A stretch of DNA of 64,000 nt from an uncultured Prevotellaceae bacterium (GTDB lineage Bacteria; Bacteroidota; Bacteroidia; Bacteroidales; Bacteroidaceae). Shown here one piece after another: positions 32,639 through 40,861 of the stretch. The translations under genes and the position numbers were made by a program. Location: NCBI GenBank assembly GCA_900313705.1, contig OMSJ01000033.1:1-64000 (forward strand). The letters run 5' to 3'. A model generated the notes under the pieces. That model made no database searches. It saw only the letters and a list, made by a program, of their open reading frames with translations, and had not been told where the DNA came from. Each line of letters starts with the position of its first letter. Positions within the stretch are counted from its first letter, which is position 1.

Positions 32639-34442
32639 TTAATACCTTAGTTCGAGGTCATCGAGGTAGAGGACAGAACTGCTTGAGCCGTGGAAGTAGT
32701 CACCATACTTGCTGGCTGCAGCGACGATGATGAGGTACTTGGGCTTGACATTTGTCTGGTAGTAATCCAGAGGAATGTCGAACTCTACCCAGTTGTTCTG
32801 TGTTGTCTTCTGGAGGTTTCCATTGCTGACATCGAGCGGAGCGTTGATATTCATCAGCGCACAGAAGATGTGGCAATGGTCGGGTTCTCCGGAGCCGGGA
32901 GCTTCGCTGGGCAGTGGCGTACCATCCTTTGCAGCAGAGTTAGTGATATTAACGGATCCCGGTTTGTACATCATGTAGCCGTGCAGGGATGCGGGACGAT
33001 CGGTGAAGGGAACACCCCACTTCAGGGACGCTGTCTGTGCACTCACGTTCAGTTCTCCGAACTCACCAGTGTAGAGGCTGGCAGCTGCCAGGATTCCCAT
33101 CGTGGCTTTTGACTGCAACTTGGCAGCATAAGTACCGCCGTGTACGTAGTCGGTGGTCTTGTCGGTCAACTTTGCAAGGCTCTTGGTGACACTGCCGGAG
33201 CCTGGGTTGGAGGATGACCAGTACTTAATGTCGCTTGAGGCTGTGGGATATGCAATGTCATTCTTTCCTTCGTAGTGCCAGAATTCGAATCCACCATTGT
33301 AGAGTGCTGTTCCTTCAATGGTGAAGGTGACGGTATTGCTCGTCACGACGGGGTCTCCGTCTTGGGCCAGCTGATACTCGTACTGTACGGCAGCCTCCAG
33401 GCCAGTTACGTTGTAGCTGACAGTCACGCCGTTGGTAGCGTTTTGGATTGCGTTGGCAGCAGCGAGTGTGGCGTTGTCAACGACGGTCCACTGTTCGACG
33501 CCCTTCTTACGATACTGCAGGAACAGTTTGTCCTTGTCTAGGTCCTTGCCATCGGCGGTACCGGAAAGCACAGCGGACGAGCCTCCCACTGCGGCTGCTG
33601 CGGCAACGCTTGTAGTTACGCGGTTGACGTTAAGGCTGACAGTGCTCTCGCGCGGTACATTAATATTAATAGTATACGTGCGCGTGGTCTCATCGAGGTA
33701 AACGTCGATGGAACCTGCTGAGCCTGCTTCAGCTACAGAGAACTTGATGCGGAAGTAGTCGCGTGGCTTGACGTCGGTGATGGTGTTGGACGTGTCGGTT
33801 GGACGTGTCGTGACGCACGCCGCGCTTGTTCGTGGCGGTGAGCTGCCATTCCAGGTTGCCTACGGGGAAGTAGGCAGCACCGTTGCTGGAGCCTGTCATG
33901 TTGAAGACGCGGGATCCGACTTCGTCGTTGTTCTCCATGGAAACCGTTGCCTTGGCCGTGGTGAAGTTGTCCCTGAAACTCTGGTCCCAGATGACATCAA
34001 CCTTCACGTTGTCCTGCGTCAGCTTCAGCTTAGCCTTAGCCAAATGGCCGGCTGTGACGGTGGTGGTGGTAGTGCCTGCATAGTAGGCTGCGTTCCATCC
34101 TGAGCCGGAACCGTCCCAATTGGCTGAGTGAGCTTCTACGGTATAGGTTCCTGGTGTAAGCATGATGGGACTTGCAAACTCGGTGTTCACGAATGCGCCG
34201 TCCTTCCAGGTACTTTCCTTCACGACGTTGCTCTGGGCATCCAGGATGCGGACCACAAGCGTCTTGCTATCGTAGTTGGAGGGAGCGTCCATGATGTCGG
34301 CACGTGTGTTGGTGGAGGCGATGGTCTCCATCTCCAGCTGGAGGTAGCCTTTGGTCTCTTCGATGTTCTCCATGTCGTTACTGCATGAACTGATGCCAAT
34401 GGCCGTCAACAGCAACGCAAATACATTAAATATCTTTTTCAT
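32639..34442 (-). CDS. DUF4493-PCMD lipoprotein gene split by a frameshift
   Basis: Two open frames (33729-34442 and 32639-33589) are parts of one gene. The first starts MKKIFNVFALLLTAIGISSC, a lipobox with acidic SNDMENIEE after it, then DUF4493 features (GYLQLEMETIAS, LTPGTYTVEAHSA, AAYFPVGNLEWQLTATNKRGVR). At about 33812 the frame is lost and ends in junk. The other frame continues sensibly from that point: TTRPTDTSNTITDVKPRDYF, FRIKFSVAEAGS, then runs without stop into GGSSAVLSGTADGKD and a PCMD domain (YNGGFEFWHYEGKN; KPKYLIIVAAASKYGDYFHG). The repaired protein would be about 600 residues. Start is ATG 34440-34442; the TTG at 34454 is unlikely. One base is gained, or two lost, near 33812. 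Confidence 0.8.
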
Positions 34443-34463
34443 TGTCGTAATCAATTAAATGTG

Positions 34464-35792
34464 TTATTGGGTTACTGTTATCTTGAGCGTACCGTCCTTC
34501 ACGGTGCCGTCCATGTCTTCGGCCACCATGTAGAACTCGTGTGCCTTGCCGGCATCAGTAGCGCCAAACATCTGAATCATGCTGTAGAATGCATAAACGG
34601 GGAACTTGTAGAGCTTGTCGCCAGTCTTGGGGAGCTCAGCTCCGTCCACGCCGTCGAAGATGTCGCCCAGGTCTTCCGAGCCGATGATTTCCAGGTTCTG
34701 CAGGAAGCCGGTTGCGTTGCCGAATCCTGTGTTGCCGCCGGTCACGGTCACCTTCAGGCTCTTCAGGCCCTTTGGTGTCTTGACAACAACCTCGGTGAGG
34801 GGCAGGTTCTCTTCGTCTTCGCTTGCGCTGAAGCTAACGTTCCATCCGCCGGTGCATTCCAGCGAGGGAGTCTCGTCGCCAACTGGAGGTGTGTCACCAC
34901 CTTCGCCTCCTTCACCGCCTTCGTCATCCTTCAGGTTCTTGTCGGTCAGATAGACAGTGACGGATTCCTCTGTCTCGTCGAAGGTGATGGTAGCGGTGAG
35001 GGTTATGCCCATTTCACCTGTGGTAGCCTCGGAGGGATTGAAGTTGAAGATGAGCTGGTCGCCGCCCGTGAAGGCCTGACTGTCATCGTCGTCATAGGGA
35101 CGCTGGAAGTTGTCCTTCGAGAGGACCTTCGTGTCGCTGACAGGAGAGCCGTCGCTTTTCAGGGTTCCCTGGAACTGTACGGTCAGGCTTTCCACGTCAT
35201 CCTCGAAGAGCCAATATACGGGGGCAGGGTTGTTGCCGTCTTCGTTGTCGAACTTCAGGGCTGTCTCGCTGCCATCGTCGATGGTAACGGTCCATGTGCC
35301 GAACAGCTCAAGGAACTCCTCGGAATAGTTGACCTGAATCTTACTGTTCTGCATCTTGCAGACAACATCAACGTCCGTCACGATGCCTGTCTGTATTGTA
35401 ATAGGTTCCGTACCTTTATAATAAGGGTTGGTCATTTTCTTCTCCAGAATGCCTGCTGTGTGCGACTCTACGTTGTAGTTGCCTACGTTCATGGGAATAC
35501 CCTCTGCGGGGAACTGGCTGGCAGTCTCGTAGCGCTTGATGAGGTTGTTCTGGCTGTCGTATATCTCAATGGGATAGTCGTTGGCTTTTGGCATAGCAGC
35601 CAGTTGCTCGTCGGTGTATGCCGAGTTGGCACGTGTGCCAGCAGGTTCTGCAATGGCTACACTGAGCTTCATCACGCCCTGCTCACCCTTGGCATTGGTA
35701 GCGTCCTGGCCCTGCGGGAAATCCTCGCTCACACACGAAGCGAGACCTGCGATAGCCATCAATCCAAAAAGGAATAATTTATTCAGTTTCAT
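34464..35792 (-). CDS. DUF4493-type surface lipoprotein with extra C-terminal domain
   Basis: A 442-residue lipoprotein with signal ending IAGLASC (Cys20) then VSEDFPQ. Residues ~38-290 follow DUF4493 (GVMKLSVAIAEPAGTRAN, PMNVGNYNVESHTAGI, VCKMQNSKIQVNYSEEF, QLIFNFNPSEATTGEMGITLTATI). A Glu/Gly linker (DEGGEGGEGGDTPP, ~300-316) leads to a second beta-rich domain (~320-442) with no family I recognise. It is the second gene of the operon, 44 bp after 35837 and 21 bp before the split gene. Confidence 0.7.
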   Translation of the reverse strand: MKLNKLFLFGLMAIAGLASCVSEDFPQGQDATNAKGEQGVMKLSVAIAEPAGTRANSAYTDEQLAAMPKANDYPIEIYDSQNNLIKRYETASQFPAEGIPMNVGNYNVESHTAGILEKKMTNPYYKGTEPITIQTGIVTDVDVVCKMQNSKIQVNYSEEFLELFGTWTVTIDDGSETALKFDNEDGNNPAPVYWLFEDDVESLTVQFQGTLKSDGSPVSDTKVLSKDNFQRPYDDDDSQAFTGGDQLIFNFNPSEATTGEMGITLTATITFDETEESVTVYLTDKNLKDDEGGEGGEGGDTPPVGDETPSLECTGGWNVSFSASEDEENLPLTEVVVKTPKGLKSLKVTVTGGNTGFGNATGFLQNLEIIGSEDLGDIFDGVDGAELPKTGDKLYKFPVYAFYSMIQMFGATDAGKAHEFYMVAEDMDGTVKDGTLKITVTQ

Positions 35793-35836
35793 ATCTTTAA
35801 TTATCGTTTATAGGTTCTTAGTGTTCGTGGTTCGCT

Positions 35837-36703
35837 TTAGTTGAGCCAATCGATGGGTACGACGACAGGTACATCAATTTGGTTCGTGCTTTCGTCAATC
35901 TCTATGACAATCTTCAGGCCGCCTTCGGTCGTGGCTGTGTAGTCGGGCTTGATTTTCAGCTTGTAGGCACGGTTGCGCTGGAGCTCAAACTCCTGAGTTA
36001 CTGTACCGTTGGTAATTTTGTTGCCCTGAGCATCGGTGTATGCGTAGTCCTCCTTGGCAGTCAGGCTGATGGTGTAGCGCAGTGTCTCACCATTGGCAGC
36101 CAGCTTCACGTACCAAGGTTCTGTGTCGTTGGCAGTCCAACTGATGGCAGAACCGCCGAAGGCAGCAGCCTGGCTGAAAGCGACATCGTAGCTGTCGTAG
36201 TAGGTTGACATAGCGGGGTCGAACTCGACGCTGAGCTTGCCGCAGGTGGGGAGGCAGCTCAGAGTGACGTTGGCCTGGTCGCCTGCATTGACAGTGACAT
36301 TGTCCTTGATGCCTTCAACGTAGAACTCGTTGCGACTGTAGTTCTGCTCTGTGCCGTAGAAAGCCTTCACGGTGTAGGTGCCGGGGTTGAGGGAATTCAG
36401 CTTGTTGTAGTCTAACTGCGAGTACAGGTCATCTACAATCAGGTTTCCCGGATTGTCGTTGTTGAACACCTGAACGCGGTAGTTGGCCGTGTTGCGATAG
36501 CTGTCCTCGTTGACGGCACGTGTTGTTCCCTGATCCCTGAAACGCGCATCGGCGTTGAGATTGAGCACAATCTTTCCCGTCGTGGACTCACCCTGAGCCG
36601 CAGGAGCAAGGTCGAGGTCGCGCTCGTCGGACTGGCATGATGTAAAGAGCGACAAGGCGCTCAGTCCCATGCATAAAAACAAATGTTTCTTGTTCATTAC
36701 CAT
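35837..36703 (-). CDS. DUF4493-type surface lipoprotein, first gene of the operon
   Basis: A 288-residue lipoprotein with signal ending LSLFTSC (Cys23) followed by QSDERDLD, a strong acidic surface-export-type signal. DUF4493 features are clear: GKIVLNLNADARF, GTTRAVNEDSYRNTANYRVQVFN, LNPGTYTVKAFYGTE, FYVEGIKDNVTVNAGDQANVTLSCLPTCGKLSVEFD, and LQRNRAYKLKIKPDY. Either ATG (36701-36703 or 36695-36697) could be the start. The promoter at 36773-36780 marks it as the operon's first gene. Confidence 0.72.
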   Translation of the reverse strand: MVMNKKHLFLCMGLSALSLFTSCQSDERDLDLAPAAQGESTTGKIVLNLNADARFRDQGTTRAVNEDSYRNTANYRVQVFNNDNPGNLIVDDLYSQLDYNKLNSLNPGTYTVKAFYGTEQNYSRNEFYVEGIKDNVTVNAGDQANVTLSCLPTCGKLSVEFDPAMSTYYDSYDVAFSQAAAFGGSAISWTANDTEPWYVKLAANGETLRYTISLTAKEDYAYTDAQGNKITNGTVTQEFELQRNRAYKLKIKPDYTATTEGGLKIVIEIDESTNQIDVPVVVPIDWLN

Positions 36704-36772
36704 GTTTTGATTTTATTTAAGTTGTTTTGTTTGTGCTTAACTATGTTTTGTGTTCATACTCAAATTCGGGCG

Positions 36773-36780
36773 CAAAGTTA
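36773..36780 (-). promoter_or_regulatory. -7 box of the lipoprotein operon
   Basis: Minus-strand TAACTTTG, an exact consensus match, about 70 bp before the first ATG. The -33 region is not a clear TTTG. Confidence 0.6.
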
Positions 36781-38187
36781 CAGCATTATTATAAAACGGA
36801 AGCGCAATTAAGGTAAGAGACCAAAAATTAACGGTAAAAAGTGATTTGAAAAGTCGGTAAGACAACAAATATCGGTAATGAATTTCGGTAATCCGTTGTG
36901 TTACAAAATGATGAAAATGGCATTGTGTTTATCGTGTCACGCCGAAACATTCGACTAAAAATGCTTAATTATCGTTAATGAAGGATTAGTTAATACTTCA
37001 CGGTAAGTCGTGTTAAGATATAAAAATAGCTAAGGTGCTTAGGGGTGAATGAGCATTCTGTCAGGAAAATTCACATTTTGGTCTGCTCTGAGGGCTTGTT
37101 TTGGATGTCGTGGACTTCAGTGCCACAGAACACAAGAAATGCCCTTAAATTGAATCGGCATTGTAAATCAAGATGTTATAAGCTCGTTCCTTATGTAATA
37201 AAGTTAAAAGAATACATGAATCAGGTGTTGCAGCATCAAATACTGCGTAATTTGAGCATGAATCTCACGTGACGCGCTGGTAAAAACTACACGTACTTAT
37301 GGCAACAAGTACGTGTACTTATCCCGATAAGTACTGGGAGTTTTGGCAGAGACGACATGATGTTTAGCCGATATCCCAGCAGTCTTGCAACATTTCATGT
37401 AAAGAGTTTTCGTTTGCAATTGCTTTGAAGTCCTCTTTCCGAAATGCTTCGCAAGTGAAAAGTGAAGAGTGAAGAGTGAAAAATGCTTCGCAAGTGAAAA
37501 GTTAAAAGTGAAAAGTGAAAAATCAAAGTTACCTTCATCTGCTTGTGATCAGTCCTATTCGTGTAATTCGTGTAATTCGTGTAATTCGTTTTAATTCGTT
37601 GTTAAAGTCGTCTGCGGCGCAGCCTCATTTTGAGTTTTGAATTTATTAATTTTGAATTATGATATAATCCGTGTAATTCGTGTAATCCGTTTTAATTCGT
37701 TGTTGTTTAATGTCCCGCAGAAATGAAGGAAATAGCAGAAATATAATTCATGTATGAATTATTATAATCAGTGTAATCTGTTGCAGTCGCCTTTGGCGAA
37801 GTGAAGAGTGAAGAGTGAAGAGTGAAAAATCAAAGTTTCCTTCATCTCCTTGTAATCAACTCCATTCGTGTAATTTGTTTAATTTGTTGTCAGAGTATAA
37901 TTTGAAAAGACTATTAATCTGTGTAATCCGTTTAATCTGTGGTTGTAATATTCTCTTCGTTTTAATTCGTTGTTAAAGTCGTCTGTGGCGGAGCCTCATT
38001 TTGAATTTTGAATTTATTAATTTTGAATTATGATATAATCCGTGTAATTCGTTTTAATTCGTTGTTAAAGTCGTCTGCGGTGCAGCCTCATTTTGAATTT
38101 TGAATTTATTAATTTTGAATTATGATATATTCCGTGTAATTCGTTTTAATTCGTTGTTTAGTTATATCTGTGGTAGGGTGCAGAAAA
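36781..38187. repeat. Repeat-rich non-coding block, left
   Basis: No convincing gene. From about 37430 it is made of short modules: a TGCTTCGCA hairpin plus AAGTGAA-type heptamers; a 9-bp tandem (TTCGTGTAA x3 near 37559); a unit starting CTGCGGCGCAGCC followed by CTCATTTTGAATTTTGAA (three copies near 37608, 37978, 38070); and GTCCCGCAGAAATGAAGG. The same modules in the same order make up the block at 44830-45541. A partial 22-bp palindrome array lies at 37283-37340. Confidence 0.75.
37283..37340. repeat. Partial array of 22-bp palindromic units
   Basis: Two and a half units at 37283-37304, 37305-37326 and 37327-37340 with cores ACACGTACTTAT, ACAAGTACGTGTACTTAT and ATAAGTAC. It keeps the 22-bp period but lacks the flanks shared by the copies at 23620 and 48722. 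Confidence 0.75.
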
Positions 38188-38226
38188 AGCAATCCCCGTA
38201 GTGCGTGGTGCACCTCGGGGATTGCT
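38188..38226. terminator. Terminator after the first 51-aa peptide gene
   Basis: AGCAATCCCCG (38188-38198) and CGGGGATTGCT (38216-38226) pair over 11 bp. On the minus strand a run of T follows, so it ends the 38268-38423 transcript; a weaker T-run also exists on the plus strand. Confidence 0.85.
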
Positions 38227-38267
38227 TTTCAGTTCCCTTTCGCAGGAAAGGGGTAGGGTTGTACGGT

Positions 38268-38423
38268 TTATTCGTCGCTCCAGATGTCCCAAGCGGCGTC
38301 TTCCTTTGTCAGGGCTTGACTGCCGTCAACTGTAACTTCGCTGTTGATTGCTAGACTCTCTGCGAGCATCTGAGCTGCCAGAGCCTCATCTACCTGCATG
38401 GCAGGACAAATATACTTTTTCAT
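38268..38423 (-). CDS. Conserved 51-residue peptide, copy 1
   Basis: Reads MKKYICPAMQVDEALAAQML then AESLAINSEVTVDGSQALTK and EDAAWDIWSDE, stop TAA. No signal peptide or membrane segment; acidic, with one Cys and two Trp near the end. A second copy at 40612-40767 differs at only three residues, and substitutions at the DNA level are few, so the frame is conserved and probably real. It lies between a large secreted-protein gene and a strong terminator. I know similar short MKKYI-type orphan proteins occur in Bacteroidales, but no function. Role unknown. Confidence 0.7.
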   Translation of the reverse strand: MKKYICPAMQVDEALAAQMLAESLAINSEVTVDGSQALTKEDAAWDIWSDE

Positions 38424-38469
38424 AATTGTCTTATTCTATTTAATTATGTAATAATATCTTTTCGCTTCC

Positions 38470-38515
38470 CAATTCCCCTCCCCATAGAGGGGGAGGGGTT
38501 AGAGGAGAGGGTCTT
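38470..38515. repeat. C/G-rich palindromic element between peptide and secreted-protein genes, copy 1
   Basis: CCCCTCCCC..GGGGAGGGG hairpin followed by TTAGAGGAGAGGGTC, a relative of the in-gene elements in GH32. Identical layout at 40814-40859. Confidence 0.75.
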
Positions 38516-38517
38516 GT

Positions 38518-40416
38518 TTATTTCAGGATCTTCTTGCCGTTCACAATGTTGATGCCCTTCTGCATCTTGCTGATGCGCTGACCGGCGAGGTTGTAGATGT
38601 TCTCGCCCTTTAAGGGAGAGTTAGAGAGGGTCGTCTCTTCAATGCCTGTTGCGTCATCGCCGAACTTGAAGACGAAGCCCTTTACTCCGGAAGCAACTTC
38701 CAGATAAGCCTTGTTAGCAGCAATCGTGCCTTCTGTAGCGGGATAGAAGCCAACTTCCTCGGATTCGGGCTTTGCAAGAACGTACTTGCCGGCAGCCTCG
38801 ATAGGTTCGAGAGTGCCCTTCAGGTCGTTGACTTCGATAGCAGCAGCTTCGCCGCCCACTTTGTAGAGGTAGGTGCCGGGCGTGCCTTTCAGGACAACGG
38901 CAGTCTCTGCGGGAATGGTGCCCTTCACTTCTTTCAGCGACAGATAGTTGCCTGCAATCTTACCGGTGTAAGCCATTACGGGAGTGCTCATGCCAACGGT
39001 CCCGAGCAGGGCAACTTCTGCTGTTGACAGAGCTTTGTTCCAGAAGCGGACCTCGGATGTTGAGATGTCGTTGTCCTCACCGTCTTCATCCTCGAAGAGG
39101 AGGAAACCAGTGCCCAGGCGCCAGCCTTCATGCTGTGCAGTGCCCTTGCCAACCAAAACGCCGTCAACATACATTTCTCCATACAGGTTATTGACGACGA
39201 AGACGAGGCGATACCAAGTGTCGGCTTCGATTTTGCCGTTGTAGAATAGGTTGCCGGAATTGACGCCGACTTTCCCGTCGTGAATGAACAGGCGGGCATC
39301 CTTGACGTTTGTAACGTCGGGCTGCAGGAGGGCTGTATAGACGTTTGCGTCGGGCACCTTGACATCCATCATAATCGTGTAGGTGTCGAGAGTCTCTTCC
39401 GAGAGGTTGGTTGTCACCTCAACCCAGTCGGCCTTGGGAATCGTGATGGAGCCGTCCTCGTTGGCAGTCACGCCGCCTGTAGCCGTCATAGTGGCAGTGC
39501 CTGTGCCGTTCGGTGTGCCGCCCTCGAAGGTCCAAGCGCCTGTTGCCTCGGGCAATGTAATCAGTTCGGGAGTTATTTCCTCAGCAACGGTGCCGAGCAT
39601 GGCAACCTGAGAGGCATCGAAGGGAACATCCCAGAAGCGAAGGCCAGTCACCTTGATGGCCTTCTCCTCACCGTCTTCGTCGGCAAAGAAGACAGCGCCG
39701 GGGCCTTGCAGCTTCCAGTGCTTGTTGTAGGAATCATTGTGTTCGCAAGCACTAATGCGCTTGCCATCGACGTAGAGGGCAGCCTTGTTGGGCGTGTCGA
39801 TGACCAGAACGACACGGTACCAGTTGCCGACACTGAAGTTGCCGTTGTAGCCGAGGGAGCCGCCGAGGCCCATCTGGCCGTTCTTGATGAAGAGGCTGCC
39901 GTCCTTGTCGTCGGCCATGCTGTTTTGCCAGAGAGGTGTGTAGCCGCTCATGTCGTCGGAGCAGATGTCGAACATCACGGTGTATTTGTCGAAGCCTTCA
40001 GCGCCGTTGTTGGTGTTCATCAGCAGGCTCGAGCCCTTGGGGACATACAGGGCGCCGCCTTCGAGCACCTCGATGCCGGCAGCTTCGAGGTTTTCCTTTG
40101 TCTCAAGCCAGCCCTTGCCAACGTTGGGGGTGCCGTTGGTGCCGTGGATGGCGGGGGTGAGGGTAGCTGTGCCAGTGCCGGCTAGCGGGTTCTCGGGGTC
40201 GTCAAACGTCCATGCGCCGACAGGTGTGGGAAGTACCTGGGGGATAGCACCGACGAAGGTGATGGGGTAGGGCATGTAGGCGGTGGCATAGCCGCTCTCG
40301 CCGATAGTCAGTTCAACGGAGTCTTCATCTGCCCATGCGCCTGTGAAGGCAGTGCACATCAATGCCACGAGCATTCCGGCACGCAGCTTGAAAGAATTTA
40401 GTAATTTCTGTTTCAT
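38518..40416 (-). CDS. Secreted protein with two LamG-like domains nested in a C-terminal beta domain, with tail
   Basis: A 632-residue protein with a signal peptide ending TGAWA (residue 29). Two concanavalin/LamG-like domains are visible, ~66-285 and ~296-480: VGAWTFDDPEN / TGAWTFEGGTP at the start, YTVMFDICSDD / YTIMMDVKVPD, WYRVVLVIDTPNKAALYVDGK / WYRLVFVVNNLYGEMYVDGV and GLRFWDVPFDASQVAMLG / EVRFWNKALSTAEVALLG. They sit inside a domain whose start (ESGYATAYMPYPITF, ~39-53) and end (GTIPAETAVVLKG ... NDLKGTL ... VGFYPATEGTIAANKAYLEV) are continuous in the 1031-residue neighbour. Tail: IYNLAGQRISKMQKGINIV then NGKKILK. A half palindromic element adds LSNSPLKGE. LamG domains usually bind glycans. 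Confidence 0.78.
   Translation of the reverse strand: MKQKLLNSFKLRAGMLVALMCTAFTGAWADEDSVELTIGESGYATAYMPYPITFVGAIPQVLPTPVGAWTFDDPENPLAGTGTATLTPAIHGTNGTPNVGKGWLETKENLEAAGIEVLEGGALYVPKGSSLLMNTNNGAEGFDKYTVMFDICSDDMSGYTPLWQNSMADDKDGSLFIKNGQMGLGGSLGYNGNFSVGNWYRVVLVIDTPNKAALYVDGKRISACEHNDSYNKHWKLQGPGAVFFADEDGEEKAIKVTGLRFWDVPFDASQVAMLGTVAEEITPELITLPEATGAWTFEGGTPNGTGTATMTATGGVTANEDGSITIPKADWVEVTTNLSEETLDTYTIMMDVKVPDANVYTALLQPDVTNVKDARLFIHDGKVGVNSGNLFYNGKIEADTWYRLVFVVNNLYGEMYVDGVLVGKGTAQHEGWRLGTGFLLFEDEDGEDNDISTSEVRFWNKALSTAEVALLGTVGMSTPVMAYTGKIAGNYLSLKEVKGTIPAETAVVLKGTPGTYLYKVGGEAAAIEVNDLKGTLEPIEAAGKYVLAKPESEEVGFYPATEGTIAANKAYLEVASGVKGFVFKFGDDATGIEETTLSNSPLKGENIYNLAGQRISKMQKGINIVNGKKILK
38601..38632. 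repeat. Half palindromic element in frame before the tail
   Basis: TCTCGCCCTTTAAGGGAGAG followed by TTAGAGAGGGTC. Encodes TLSNSPLKGE on the minus strand, the same peptide as in the GH32 inserts, directly before IYNLAGQR. Confidence 0.8.
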
Positions 40417-40469
40417 TGTGGTTTAGATTAATTAGGTTAATTGATAAGTTAGTTTTATGTTTTTCCCTG

Positions 40470-40500
40470 CAAAGTTACACATTATTTATAATATAACAAA
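40470..40500 (-). promoter_or_regulatory. Promoter of the LamG-protein gene
   Basis: Minus-strand TTTG (40497-40500), 19 bp, TAACTTTG (40470-40477): exact Bacteroidetes consensus, about 54 bp before the ATG. Confidence 0.85.
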
Positions 40501-40534
40501 GCAAAACAGGAAAAAAGTGGATAATTCACACAAA

Positions 40535-40567
40535 AATCCCCGGGGTGCGTGGTGCACCTCGGGGATT
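40535..40567. terminator. Terminator after the second 51-aa peptide gene
   Basis: AATCCCC (40535-40541) pairs with GGGGATT (40561-40567), with inner GTGC/GCAC pairing. On the minus strand TTTTTG follows. Homologous to the hairpin at 38188-38226. Confidence 0.8.
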
Positions 40568-40611
40568 GCTTTTCTGTACCCTTTCGCAGGAAAGGGGTAG
40601 GTGTGTGAGGT

Positions 40612-40767
40612 TTATTCGTCGCCCCAGATATCCCAAGTGGCGTCTTCCTTTGTCAGGGCTTGACTGCCGTCAACTGTAACATCGCTGTTGATTGCCAGAC
40701 TCTCTGCGAGCATCTGAGCTGCCAGAGCCTCATCTACCTGCATGGCAGGACAAATATACTTTTTCAT
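40612..40767 (-). CDS. Conserved 51-residue peptide, copy 2
   Basis: Same as the 38268-38423 peptide except Asp for Glu at position 29, Thr for Ala at 44 and Gly for Ser at 49 (end reads EDATWDIWGDE). The spacing to the large gene upstream is identical in both copies (94 bp between peptide start and large-gene stop). The substitutions are mild and the frame is kept, which favours a real product. It probably shares the transcript of the 1031-residue protein gene. Confidence 0.7.
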   Translation of the reverse strand: MKKYICPAMQVDEALAAQMLAESLAINSDVTVDGSQALTKEDATWDIWGDE

Positions 40768-40813
40768 AATTGTCTTATTCTGTTTAATTATGTAATAATA
40801 TCTTATCGCTTCC

Positions 40814-40859
40814 CAATTCCCCTCCCCATAGAGGGGGAGGGGTTAGGGGAGAGGGTCTT
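40814..40859. repeat. C/G-rich palindromic element, copy 2
   Basis: Same as 38470-38515 with one or two substitutions; lies in the gap between the peptide gene and the 1031-residue protein gene. Confidence 0.75.
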
Positions 40860-40861
40860 GT

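Noticed and set aside
34461..35777. 438-codon open frame on the plus strand opposite a DUF4493 gene
   Set aside because: It mirrors the codon pattern of the real minus-strand gene, has no signal, motif or promoter, and its residues (Cys/Val/His-rich) are typical of antisense shadows.
37045..37272. 75-codon frame in the repeat-rich block
   Set aside because: No promoter, no family likeness, and surrounded by decayed repeats; base composition is that of non-coding DNA.
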